A DNA stretch of 52,086 bases from a virus, in IMG/VR virus record IMGVR_UViG_3300049740_001889, positions 1 through 52,086 of that record. One strand, given 5' to 3'. Positions 32,301 through 40,375 of the stretch are shown here, in pieces; within the stretch, counting starts at the first letter, position 1; every line of letters starts with the position of its first letter. Both the position numbers and the translations under genes were made by a program. The notes below the pieces were generated by a model. It was not told the origin of the DNA, did no database searches, and saw only the letters and a program-made list of their open reading frames with translations.

Positions 32301-32957
32301 TTATTTTCTAAATATTTCATCTCTTTCGATAATTGTACTCATGTGGTCAGCCCAATGCATTATGTAACCCATATTAGTGGTCTTACCTACAATCTTATCT
32401 TTATCAAAAGTGATTAAGTATTTTTTATTATCTTCATCAAACAAACCATCTGTTAGTTTCATACCTAGATATTCTTTCTCATTGAACTTAATACCATATT
32501 GGTTTAGAAGAAACATAGTTCTATCTGTATGTGTTAGATATACAACATTCGGATTTGATTTATACAAATGTCCTAATTTATCTTTATGCCATTGTGAATC
32601 ATTATCAATATAATGTAATTCACCTTTAGCACCAAGTTTACCCAAATCGTGATGAAAAGCGGTAAACAATAATTCTTCTTGTGTAAAATCAATTACACCA
32701 CCAGCTTCCTTATAAAGTTTCATCATACGGAGAGCATTTCTGGCCACGTTCATCACATGGTCGATGTACCCACCTTCATAAGCATTGTGGTAGTTTATAT
32801 TTCCACTCGCTGGAGATAACATTAGGTTTGGTCCTAATTCTTCCATTGAGTACATATGTAGGAGTTTTTCTAATCTTTCACCTTCGAAAGATTTCTTAAG
32901 TGCCTCAAGAAACTTGTTATAGTTTTCTTCGAGTTGTTTTTCGTTATAGCGATTCAT
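32301..32957 (-). CDS. HD-domain phosphohydrolase
   Basis: 218 residues. The HD signature is spread as expected: G-G-Y-I-D-H-V (first His), F-H-H-D-L-G-K-L-G (HD pair), and H-W-A-D-H-M-S-T near the end (final Asp/His). Such enzymes hydrolyse phosphate esters of nucleotides or cyclic nucleotides; several phages use them on nucleotide pools or defence signals. First gene of the operon that continues through the two membrane proteins and the two methyltransferase-like genes. Confidence 0.8.
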   Translation of the reverse strand: MNRYNEKQLEENYNKFLEALKKSFEGERLEKLLHMYSMEELGPNLMLSPASGNINYHNAYEGGYIDHVMNVARNALRMMKLYKEAGGVIDFTQEELLFTAFHHDLGKLGAKGELHYIDNDSQWHKDKLGHLYKSNPNVVYLTHTDRTMFLLNQYGIKFNEKEYLGMKLTDGLFDEDNKKYLITFDKDKIVGKTTNMGYIMHWADHMSTIIERDEIFRK

Positions 32958-32985
32958 ATTACTTTAAGTTTTATTATTTGTTTTA

Positions 32986-33016
32986 CAAATATACGAAAAA
33001 AATTTCATATATCCAA
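32986..33016 (-). promoter_or_regulatory. Bacteroidetes-type promoter for the HD operon
   Basis: Minus strand TTG (33016-33014), 20 bases, TATATTTG (32993-32986). Confidence 0.85.
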
Positions 33017-33061
33017 ACTTTATTCAAAGAATATTGGATTAATTTGATATCTACTTATTTA

Positions 33062-34849
33062 TTATCTTTTATACGGATTTAAATCTGCCGTATCTTCCAA
33101 ATCAGAATAAGTTGTAACTATGAAGTTAAGTGGGTTATCATGTTCATCTGTTACTGATGCATAATGTTTCTCAATATAATCTTTATAATGAGCATCATTC
33201 CACTTATCAACAACAAGTACAAAATGTCTAGCACTTCTTTCATGACTTGATAATGCAATCAACCTATCAATGTGTTCCCAAATTTTATCAGTAAAAAACT
33301 CAATAATCATTGTAGGTTTTTCACCTTCCTTCTTGAACATCATATCAATTTGTCGGTGTTCATATTTGTTACTTCCACCATAAGATAAAATGTTTTTATT
33401 CATAATATCAGATGGTTTCAATTCATAATTTGAATAATGAACAAGATTCTGAACGATTTGGTTTCCTTTACCAGAAAGGATTAAATCACCAATTCTATCA
33501 GTTTCTTTATCTTCAGCCTTTCCAGCTCTTGCTGTAATTAAGGCCTTTTTATTACCTTGATTTCTATCAAGATAATCTTTAACTTCCTTTTTACACTTTT
33601 CTACAAGTGTAATCGGAACATCAGATGATTTCTGAGCTAATTCGTATTCAGAAACCCCTCCCTTATGTCTACAAAGAATAGTAATTCCAAGTGGAAAAGA
33701 ACTACCCAAATCTACAATAGAGTGGATAGTACCTTGTTTATTCATGTAGATAAGTTTAGAGTGTCTTAATCGAGTAACTCTGCTTTTATCACCTCTTAGA
33801 ATCTGTTTTTTAACAGATGATGTGGATTTAATACCACAATCTTTAGTAATAGCTTTTAGCATTTTACTATACTTAGCTGGTTCAGTTTTTTGAGCAACAT
33901 CTGTATAAGCTCTCAACTCATATTCAGCAGTATAATCTTCATAACCTTTAAACTTCTTTATAATAATAGGAAGTTGGGTATATGATTTTACAACTAAATC
34001 ACCATTGATATCTGCTGGGTAGTAAGATTGAAACTTCTTCATTACTTTATCTTCGAATTTAAATTTAACATCTAAATTTGGAAATTCAATTGTTTGTTCA
34101 CTTACACATCTCATAATTTCTTTTTGATTATAAGAATCTTGTGGTAAAATACTTTCAATATCATCGTATTTTTTTACTCCAATAAAGAATTTTGGTACAT
34201 CTGAAAAAACATCAGATGAAAAATCACCATCATTAGAAATTGTAAACTGACAAAGTAATTTATATTGTGTTTCAGTTATAGAGAGTTCTTCAAGGAACCA
34301 ATTTGTTCCACTAAACTCAGCAGCTTTGAAAGTATCGCTGATACCTTCATATCGTATAAAATAAGCTTTGTACTCACTTCCTCTCTTAGATAAAATATAA
34401 TATGGTAAACCATGTTTAGCCATAAAGATTTTAGTTCCTAATCCTGAAAACGAACCTTGAGAAGCTTTACCTCCCATAATTCTTGGTTTTAGTAATCTAT
34501 TTAGAATACTATCTAAATCAATAGAATCTCCATTATTACCAAAGTACAAAAAGTCATTAGTTAACAAACAACCAACCTCACTTGCACCAAAATCATTACC
34601 ACCCTCAACTATTTCATTAAGATAAGTGTATTTTGGAGAAACAAGTTGTTGATTTCGCATTCCTAAGTAACTTAGTAGATTATCATAAACTAATTCATAT
34701 CGAATAATCGAATCGGAATTTTCTCTAAGATATTCAATTAATCCTAAAGTATTAACTCCTGATGGAGAAACAAATTCTAAAAGGTTTCCATCAATTCCTT
34801 CTAAATTCCTAACTGTTTGGGTCGTAGGCACCGCAAGTGTTTCTAACAT
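33062..34849 (-). CDS. Putative GHKL ATPase fused to nuclease-like C-terminus, 595 residues
   Basis: Residues about 75-150 resemble the GHKL (Hsp90/MORC-type) ATP fold: an N-box-like N-E-I-V-E-G-G-N-D-F-G-A-S, a G1-like F-G-N-N-G-D-S-I-D, and a G2-like G-S-F-S-G-L-G-T-K-I followed by a strand (Y-Y-I-L-S-K-R). The G1 Asp is replaced by Asn. Near residues 500-525, H-R-Q-I-D-M-M-F-K then M-I-I-E-F-F is placed like a PD-(D/E)XK core, but the usual Lys is Phe. The middle is basic (S-R-V-T-R-L-R-H-S-K). It has its own promoter and a leader of about 168 bases. No family name recognised; GHKL is moderately supported, the nuclease part weakly. Confidence 0.5.
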   Translation of the reverse strand: MLETLAVPTTQTVRNLEGIDGNLLEFVSPSGVNTLGLIEYLRENSDSIIRYELVYDNLLSYLGMRNQQLVSPKYTYLNEIVEGGNDFGASEVGCLLTNDFLYFGNNGDSIDLDSILNRLLKPRIMGGKASQGSFSGLGTKIFMAKHGLPYYILSKRGSEYKAYFIRYEGISDTFKAAEFSGTNWFLEELSITETQYKLLCQFTISNDGDFSSDVFSDVPKFFIGVKKYDDIESILPQDSYNQKEIMRCVSEQTIEFPNLDVKFKFEDKVMKKFQSYYPADINGDLVVKSYTQLPIIIKKFKGYEDYTAEYELRAYTDVAQKTEPAKYSKMLKAITKDCGIKSTSSVKKQILRGDKSRVTRLRHSKLIYMNKQGTIHSIVDLGSSFPLGITILCRHKGGVSEYELAQKSSDVPITLVEKCKKEVKDYLDRNQGNKKALITARAGKAEDKETDRIGDLILSGKGNQIVQNLVHYSNYELKPSDIMNKNILSYGGSNKYEHRQIDMMFKKEGEKPTMIIEFFTDKIWEHIDRLIALSSHERSARHFVLVVDKWNDAHYKDYIEKHYASVTDEHDNPLNFIVTTYSDLEDTADLNPYKR

Positions 34850-35017
34850 ATTGTTATGAGGCTCTTAACCCCTTTTTTTAAATTATTAAAATTTGTTGTA
34901 TGAGGCACAACAAAACCCTACCTTGTATAGTGTAGTACTATCGGAAAGCTCATACCTCTTTGTATGAAAGCTATCCTGTGTGATTATTCAAATCAATCCA
35001 ATATTTCAAAGAACATA
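34850..35017 (-). ncRNA. Long, possibly structured 5' leader of the putative GHKL gene
   Basis: Other genes in this window have leaders of about 12-30 bases, this one about 168. On the minus strand two features stand out: CATAC (loop AAAGAG) GTATG near 34949-34964, flanked by two copies of AGCTTTC, and TTGTTGT (loop GCCTCAT) ACAACAA near 34892-34912. It is also richer in G and C than nearby intergenic DNA. A riboswitch, attenuator or separate small RNA could lie here; no known class is recognised. Confidence 0.4.
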
Positions 35018-35023
35018 TTTATA

Positions 35024-35054
35024 CAAATATACGAAAATTATTTCATATATCCAA
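35024..35054 (-). promoter_or_regulatory. Bacteroidetes-type promoter for the leader and GHKL gene
   Basis: Minus strand TTG (35054-35052), 20 bases, TATATTTG (35031-35024). Identical in its key bases to the promoters of the replication genes. Confidence 0.85.
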
Positions 35055-35076
35055 GTCTTTTTTTATTTTTTTTTAT

Positions 35077-35907
35077 TTAGTAACCAACGTTCCAAAATAA
35101 ACAATCTTTCTTACCAAATTCTTTTACGAATCTCCAGGCCTTAGCATCATAGGTAATTGCCGATTGGAATGGGAGAGCATTTAATTCAGCTTCTTTAACT
35201 GGTTTATCGAATTTATATTCACTTCTATAATAATTTGCTCTACCAATTTCTCTCTCACTCATTGTGTGGCCAACCGATACTATATTCATTGGTAAATCAG
35301 GAAATGCAAGTGCCAATCCTCTAGCCAAAGTTCCACTAGAAGCAACACTCCAAATTTCTGATATCTTAGTTGGGTCTATATGTTTTCTAGCAACCTTAAT
35401 AATAGAAGCAATTACTGTTGGATGTTCTAATCCAATTGGGAATTGAATTCTTTCTTCTGGATTCTCTTCAACATATTTTCTTGCTCTTGATTGTGTTACT
35501 GATAACATTCCCATATTAACCCATTTGTACTCTGCACCAAGTGCCATACCTCTCAATTGATAATCATGATAGTTTTCAGGTCTACGTTTAGCCATAAACA
35601 AAACAGTTTTTTTATCGTACTTGTTTGTTACAGCTGGTAATGATATCTGAGCATATCCTGTAGCAGGTGATGAACCGAATACAATTTCTTTATGAGGTGT
35701 ATCTCTGATAAACTTATCTACAAATCTAATCTTTGCACCATAATCTAATAATTCATCTTGTACTACAAATACATCATCAAACTTTGTAATGATTGGGTCT
35801 GGATTAGGGTCTTCCCAATCTTTTACCAATTCCAACAATTCATCTACTGTCCAAAACCTACCATTATTATCTTCGTATGTAGGTTCTAAAAATTTACTTA
35901 TACTCAT
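35077..35907 (-). CDS. Fold-type-II PLP-dependent enzyme-like protein
   Basis: 276 residues. V-Q-D-E-L-L-D-Y-G-A-K-I-R-F is placed like the Schiff-base Lys loop of the ACC deaminase/cysteine desulfhydrase/threonine synthase group (usual form GGNKxR). F-G-S-S-P-A-T-G-Y-A matches the following Ser/Asn phosphate loop, and V-A-S-S-G-T-L-A-R-G-L-A the later Gly/Ser loop. Shorter than most fold-II enzymes (about 320-350). It abuts the upstream 155-residue gene, forming the last step of a three-gene operon with a dioxygenase. An amino-acid lyase or transfer reaction is possible; substrate unknown. Confidence 0.6.
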   Translation of the reverse strand: MSISKFLEPTYEDNNGRFWTVDELLELVKDWEDPNPDPIITKFDDVFVVQDELLDYGAKIRFVDKFIRDTPHKEIVFGSSPATGYAQISLPAVTNKYDKKTVLFMAKRRPENYHDYQLRGMALGAEYKWVNMGMLSVTQSRARKYVEENPEERIQFPIGLEHPTVIASIIKVARKHIDPTKISEIWSVASSGTLARGLALAFPDLPMNIVSVGHTMSEREIGRANYYRSEYKFDKPVKEAELNALPFQSAITYDAKAWRFVKEFGKKDCLFWNVGY

Positions 35908-36375
35908 TTACCAAAATTTTGTGTTAACTTCTTTTTCTCTTTCTTCTGGCAGATTAAAATCTAAGTGTTCTGCCAGTAATCTTGTTCTCTTTGATGGGCC
36001 TTTGTTATTTTTAGTTGTCATAAAATAACATATCTTTGCATTTGAATAATCTACTTCTTCATAGTTTGGAAATTGGTCAATAGCCAAATCAACTATTTGA
36101 TTATCTGGCCACATAATGAATCTATGTAAACCATCATCGCCAGGTATACCAGGTAACTTAAAAGGTTTAGAACCTTTTGGTGAAAGATAGTAGTAAACAA
36201 ACTCAGCAATTACATAACAATAATTTTTAGTAGGATTATCCTCAGTCCAATTATCTTTCATTGCTTTTGTTTTAAGATGTTTCTTTCCCATCTTAATAAG
36301 AGCTTCGTGTAACTTTTGTTTTTCAATACCAGCTAAACGAAACATTGATTGTAACTTTTCTTCTTCTATTCTCAT
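35908..36375 (-). CDS. Small protein with Cys/His/Asp triad-like pattern, 155 residues
   Basis: Y-C-Y-V-I-A-E-F-V-Y-Y near residue 52, then L-H-R-F-I-M-W near 83 and I-V-D-L-A-I-D-Q-F near 95, an order (Cys, His, Asp) seen in transglutaminase/papain-fold proteins and in a widespread uncharacterised phage family with a YC..SE, HWF and D.T..QF layout. The N-terminal 45 residues are basic and helical. Overlaps the upstream dioxygenase gene by 4 bases (ATGA) and abuts the PLP gene. Catalysis is not certain. Confidence 0.5.
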   Translation of the reverse strand: MRIEEEKLQSMFRLAGIEKQKLHEALIKMGKKHLKTKAMKDNWTEDNPTKNYCYVIAEFVYYYLSPKGSKPFKLPGIPGDDGLHRFIMWPDNQIVDLAIDQFPNYEEVDYSNAKICYFMTTKNNKGPSKRTRLLAEHLDFNLPEEREKEVNTKFW

Positions 36376-37727
36376 TCTATATAATCATCAGGTTGTTGTG
36401 TAGTAGGATATTTATCAGCTCCTTTTTCTAACCACCTTCGTGTTTCAGAATTTGATTGAATATCAATAATTAAATGATACCTATCTTCATCACCAAAGTT
36501 AATTGCTGTATGTGGTTTTCTCATATCCAAGTACCAACATTCTCCTAATCCCATTCTTAGAGTAGTTGATGAACCATCATAGTTCCATTGTGTAAACTTA
36601 ACATCAGGATTAGTTTGTAGTGGAAAATGAATCCTTGTCCATTGTCCATCACCAATACCAGCATCTTTATCTTGTCTATCAGTATGTCTTTCCAATTCAC
36701 CTTCACCTTTTGATAATCTTAAGATTCTGATTCTTTCTATATGTTTATCTTCATCTTTAAGATGTGGTAATTCTTCTTGTAGTAATTTAACAAAATGTTC
36801 TACTTCTGTTACAGTTTTTCTCAAAGGAGTATCTTCTACCCCCCAATCTAATTTTTCCTTATTTTCTTTTTTCCAAGAGTTTGTCATCTCTGCTGGTTTG
36901 ATAATAAAATCTACCAATCCACCATAACCTTTTACTACCATTCCTCTCCAACTATTTCCTTTATTGTAGTTTGAATAATGATTAGCGAAATCATCCATGT
37001 TTAATTTAAGGATTTGTTCCATTATCTTTGATGTATCTTGAACTGGTACATCTAATTTTTGTAGAGAGAGTTGTTGAGCTCTTTCAATAGGAGTATAATC
37101 ACCACCCTTTACCCAAATACCATATACATCAGCAAATGATGTAATAATATTATCAATACAAGTAAATCCAAGATTTTCTAATATAGTTCTATTTCTTTTT
37201 AACTGATTATCTATTTCTACTAAAGTAATAGGTTCCTCATCTTCAAAGAAAGAAGAAGTTTGTGGTTTAGCAATATGTTTTTCTACTAACTTCTGTAACC
37301 ATTCTTCATAACCAGGATAACAAGCCATTTCTTTTATGTACTTATCACCTCTTGATTTTTGAAGAACATATGTTTGATTACAAAATGAATTTACATTTTT
37401 ATTCTGTGTACTCATTTTGTTTAAATCATAAAATAATATAATTGCTTTTATTTTACCTTCATCATCTTCAACCCAATCAACTTCCTTATATTCATTTTTT
37501 TTCATATGACCAAGGAATTGTTGTATTTTATATTTGTTTATTTTTCTGAATGGGTCTCTTAATCGTGTATTACCATCTGTTTTAAATGGTTTTACATCTT
37601 CTGGTCGTTGTGTTTCATGAAAGCAATTTAAAATCTCATCATATATTAATGATTTAGAATAATCCCATGGATTACTTCCATCTTTTGTAGGTGCTGTGTA
37701 TTCTTTGTTCCAATCTCTAAATTTCAT
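36372..37727 (-). CDS. 2-oxoglutarate dioxygenase (Asp/Asn beta-hydroxylase-like) with unknown N-terminal domain
   Basis: 451 residues. The C-terminal part (about 335-440) has E-R-H-T-D-R, the H-x-D iron site, W-T-R-I-H-F-P-L, and K-P-H-T-A-I-N-F-G with the distal His, then R-Y-H-L-I-I-D-I, as in the aspartyl/asparaginyl beta-hydroxylase domain. The first ~220 residues resemble a GNAT acetyltransferase in outline (A-I-I-L-F-Y-D-L-N, then N-R-T-I-L-E-N-L-G-F-T), a loose match. First of three coupled genes (hydroxylase, triad protein, PLP enzyme). Target may be a protein side chain or a small amino-acid compound. Confidence 0.7.
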   Translation of the reverse strand: MKFRDWNKEYTAPTKDGSNPWDYSKSLIYDEILNCFHETQRPEDVKPFKTDGNTRLRDPFRKINKYKIQQFLGHMKKNEYKEVDWVEDDEGKIKAIILFYDLNKMSTQNKNVNSFCNQTYVLQKSRGDKYIKEMACYPGYEEWLQKLVEKHIAKPQTSSFFEDEEPITLVEIDNQLKRNRTILENLGFTCIDNIITSFADVYGIWVKGGDYTPIERAQQLSLQKLDVPVQDTSKIMEQILKLNMDDFANHYSNYNKGNSWRGMVVKGYGGLVDFIIKPAEMTNSWKKENKEKLDWGVEDTPLRKTVTEVEHFVKLLQEELPHLKDEDKHIERIRILRLSKGEGELERHTDRQDKDAGIGDGQWTRIHFPLQTNPDVKFTQWNYDGSSTTLRMGLGECWYLDMRKPHTAINFGDEDRYHLIIDIQSNSETRRWLEKGADKYPTTQQPDDYIE

Positions 37728-37781
37728 ATTAATAGTTTTAAGTTTATGTATCTATAATTATGCCAGAATTAAAAAAACAGG

Positions 37782-37982
37782 TTATAGATGAACCCATGTT
37801 TTTCTTTTGACAATTTCTTCCACATTCCATGTTGATACCTTAAAATTTCTAGCTATGACGTTAGTAGAGAACCCCTTGGAATAGAGGTCTCTAATTTGTA
37901 ATACTTGTTCAGCTGTTAATTTAGCTCTTGGATGCGATTCGCCTCTGAGCCTGTTTGAGAAAAACCATAAGGTTCTTGACAT
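37782..37982 (-). CDS. HTH protein, probable remnant of an HNH homing endonuclease
   Basis: 66 residues. G-E-S-H-P-R-A-K-L-T-A-E-Q-V followed by I-R-D-L-Y-S-K-G and a helix-turn-helix F-S-T-N-V-I-A-R-N-F-K-V-S-T is the DNA-binding tail that often ends phage HNH endonucleases. No HNH domain lies upstream; the preceding gene is unrelated. Either a relic left by degradation or a free-standing HTH protein. It lies 12 bases from the upstream gene. Confidence 0.6.
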   Translation of the reverse strand: MSRTLWFFSNRLRGESHPRAKLTAEQVLQIRDLYSKGFSTNVIARNFKVSTWNVEEIVKRKTWVHL

Positions 37983-37994
37983 AAATTTACTTTT

Positions 37995-38231
37995 TTATAT
38001 TCTTTCTATTGGAATAGTAATCAAATAGTAATTACTATATTGTGGATGTTTCTGAGTAAAATCTACCCTAGAATCTATTTTTAATCTGTAAGCCGTATCT
38101 GTTTCAATATAATACAATGAGGTATCCCCATCAATACTACTGAGTTTTTTACTCTTACTCATTGGAACTTTAGGTGTTCCTTTAATTACCTGTTCTTTTT
38201 CTTCTTTAAATGTTACTTTAATTGATGCCAT
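37995..38231 (-). CDS. Hypothetical basic protein, 78 residues
   Basis: Unrecognised. Lys/Ser-rich N-terminal half (K-V-P-M-S-K-S-K-K) and a beta-prone C-terminal half (Y-R-L-K-I-D-S-R-V). First gene after the palindromic promoter at 38246-38285, with a leader of about 17 bases. Confidence 0.6.
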   Translation of the reverse strand: MASIKVTFKEEKEQVIKGTPKVPMSKSKKLSSIDGDTSLYYIETDTAYRLKIDSRVDFTQKHPQYSNYYLITIPIERI

Positions 38232-38245
38232 ATATTTGTTTATTA

Positions 38246-38285
38246 TTTACTATGTAAATATACGAAAAATAAATGAGAAATCCAA
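38246..38285 (-). promoter_or_regulatory. Bacteroidetes-type promoter with palindrome over the start region
   Basis: Minus strand TTG (38285-38283), 20 bases, TATATTTA (38262-38255); plus strand TTTACTATGTAAA (38246-38258) forms the inverted repeat TTTAC/GTAAA. Same design as at 9540, 47661 and 48115. Confidence 0.75.
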
Positions 38286-38290
38286 ATATT

Positions 38291-38554
38291 TTACGATAAA
38301 TTTTCATTTAAAGCATTTGTATAAGCCAATTCCGATTGAACCCCAACCATTCTTTCTACCTCAACTCCATCTTTTTCGATTATTACCGTTGGTACAGACC
38401 TTACATGATACTTCTGAGCTATTTCAAATTGTGAATCAATATCTACATTTTGAAAGTTAACATTTGAAAATTTAGTTTTAACGTTCTCCATTAAAGGTGT
38501 TAGAACCTTACAAGGTCCACACCATTCTGCATAAAATTTTTTTACTTCTACCAT
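38291..38554 (-). CDS. Thioredoxin
   Basis: 87 residues. E-W-C-G-P-C-K is the standard thioredoxin active site, and V-R-S-V-P-T-V-I carries the cis-Pro. Slightly short (usual 100-110) because the N-terminal strand/helix is trimmed. Lies 26 bases after nrdA, so it most likely re-reduces ribonucleotide reductase. Confidence 0.9.
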   Translation of the reverse strand: MVEVKKFYAEWCGPCKVLTPLMENVKTKFSNVNFQNVDIDSQFEIAQKYHVRSVPTVIIEKDGVEVERMVGVQSELAYTNALNENLS

Positions 38555-38580
38555 TTTAATTTTTCCTATTAATTAATTAA

Positions 38581-40365
38581 TTATCCGTCACACGCAACAC
38601 AATCAGGGTCAACCGCTCTTGTTGCAATATCTCCTCTAAGAACTGATTCAGTTCTCATATAATATAGAGTTTTAATTCCTTGTTTCCAAGCCTCCATAGT
38701 TACTTGGTTAATCCACTTCGGTGTTGCAATCGAAGGGAAAGCTAAATTTAATGAAACTCCTTGGTCAATATATTGTTGTCTAACACCAGCTTGTTTAACT
38801 AAATCCATTTGATTAATTTCTTTGAAAGTTCTGAAAACATCTTTTACAGGATAAATCTTATCTCTATCTCCATTAGTGATTTCTTCACAAAGTACCATTT
38901 TACCATCTAAGTAACACCACTTATCAAGTTCTTTAATACCTTGAACCGAACCACCATCTTCCATTATCTTATCCCAAGTATCTTTATTATTAACACCTGC
39001 TTTTCTTAATACCTTAACCAACTCATTGTTCTTTCTAATGAAAGTTCCTTTTGCAGTTTGTTCGGTAAATACATTAGCGGCCCAAGGTTCGATACCAGCA
39101 GATACGTTTCCAGCTAATTTAGAGTTACTAACTGTTGGAGCAACTGCTCTTAAGTGAGTATTTCTAAATCCACTTTCTCTACACCAAAGAGGTTCACCAT
39201 ATTCTGATGCTAAATCTCTTGATGCTCTTTCCGATTCTATCTTTAACTGAGAAAAAATCTTACGAGTTTCAAATTGAGCCTCCATACCTTCAAATGGAAT
39301 ACCATTTTGTTGTAGGTAAGTGTGCCATCCTAAAACTCCCAATCCTAATGCTCTACCCTTTTCAGCAGATGCAACAGAATTTTCAAATCCTCTCATGTTT
39401 TTTGCTTTTTGGATAAATTCAGAAAGTACTCCATCTAAGAACCAAGTTGCTGTATAAACTAAATCAGTACTTTTCCACTCATTGTACTTAGCAAGATTTA
39501 CTGATGATAAACAACAAACAAATGAATGGTTCTCATCTGTATGTAAAGTAATCTCAGAACATATGTTTGTCATATGAACTTTTAATCCATTTTTTTTGTA
39601 CATATCAGGATTAGCTTTATTAACGTTTCCTTTGTACATGATGTATGGTTCACCAGTTGCTTTTCTTTTTTGTAGTAATTTTCCCCACTTTCTTCTCGCA
39701 TCAGGTTCTCCTTGTTCGAGTTTTCTCATAAACTTATCACCTACAACTGCACATTGGTGTAGATTAAGTGATTGTCTATTTACATCTCCTTTAGGTTCTC
39801 TGATTTCTAACCACTCTTCAAAATCTTTGTGGTCAATATTAAGATTAACAGATGCTGCTCCCCTTCTTACTGAACCTTGGTTAGTTGCAAGTATTGTAGA
39901 ATCATAAATTTTAGCGAATGGTACAACACCATCACTTGTTCCGTTACCTGTAATTGGTGCTCCTGCTGGTCTGATTTGGTTGATTCCAATACCAACACCA
40001 CCACCATGTTTTGCAAGTAACATCAATTCTAAGTTCTTATTTCCGATATCATAAATGGAATCAGCAACATCAATACCGAAACATGATATAGGTAATCCTC
40101 TATCAGTGCCAGTATTTGAAAGAACTGGTGTTGCTAAGTTCAACCAACCCTTCCATATATAATCGAAGAATTTAGTTGCCATTTGTGGTTTGTTTAATCT
40201 TTGAGCAACTCTTGTTGCAACTCTCCAATATGCATCTTTTGGTTTTTCACCTTCTAACAAATATCCCTTTGATATAGTTTTTACATATATCTCTGTATTT
40301 GCCCATGATGGAAAGTCAACATCAAGTTCCCAACCGAGTTCTTCTCCGTAGTTTGTTTTAGCCAT
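38581..40365 (-). CDS. nrdA: Class I ribonucleotide reductase, large subunit, without ATP cone
   Basis: 594 residues. Active-site residues: P-I-S-C-F (first redox Cys), N-I-C-S-E-I (radical Cys, Asn and Glu), C-C-L-S-S-V-N-L (second redox Cys) and Y-Y-M-R-T-E-S (electron-transfer Tyr pair). The C-terminal redox pair is D-C-V-A-C-D-G. The ATP-cone domain of about 90-100 residues found in most NrdA proteins is absent, so dATP feedback inhibition is probably lost. Ten bases separate it from nrdB. It supplies dNTPs for phage DNA. Confidence 0.95.
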   Translation of the reverse strand: MAKTNYGEELGWELDVDFPSWANTEIYVKTISKGYLLEGEKPKDAYWRVATRVAQRLNKPQMATKFFDYIWKGWLNLATPVLSNTGTDRGLPISCFGIDVADSIYDIGNKNLELMLLAKHGGGVGIGINQIRPAGAPITGNGTSDGVVPFAKIYDSTILATNQGSVRRGAASVNLNIDHKDFEEWLEIREPKGDVNRQSLNLHQCAVVGDKFMRKLEQGEPDARRKWGKLLQKRKATGEPYIMYKGNVNKANPDMYKKNGLKVHMTNICSEITLHTDENHSFVCCLSSVNLAKYNEWKSTDLVYTATWFLDGVLSEFIQKAKNMRGFENSVASAEKGRALGLGVLGWHTYLQQNGIPFEGMEAQFETRKIFSQLKIESERASRDLASEYGEPLWCRESGFRNTHLRAVAPTVSNSKLAGNVSAGIEPWAANVFTEQTAKGTFIRKNNELVKVLRKAGVNNKDTWDKIMEDGGSVQGIKELDKWCYLDGKMVLCEEITNGDRDKIYPVKDVFRTFKEINQMDLVKQAGVRQQYIDQGVSLNLAFPSIATPKWINQVTMEAWKQGIKTLYYMRTESVLRGDIATRAVDPDCVACDG

Positions 40366-40375
40366 AATTTTTTAT

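Noticed and set aside
34850-35017. tRNA gene in the leader of the putative GHKL gene
   Set aside because: Hairpins are present but there is no T-arm consensus or cloverleaf that I could build.
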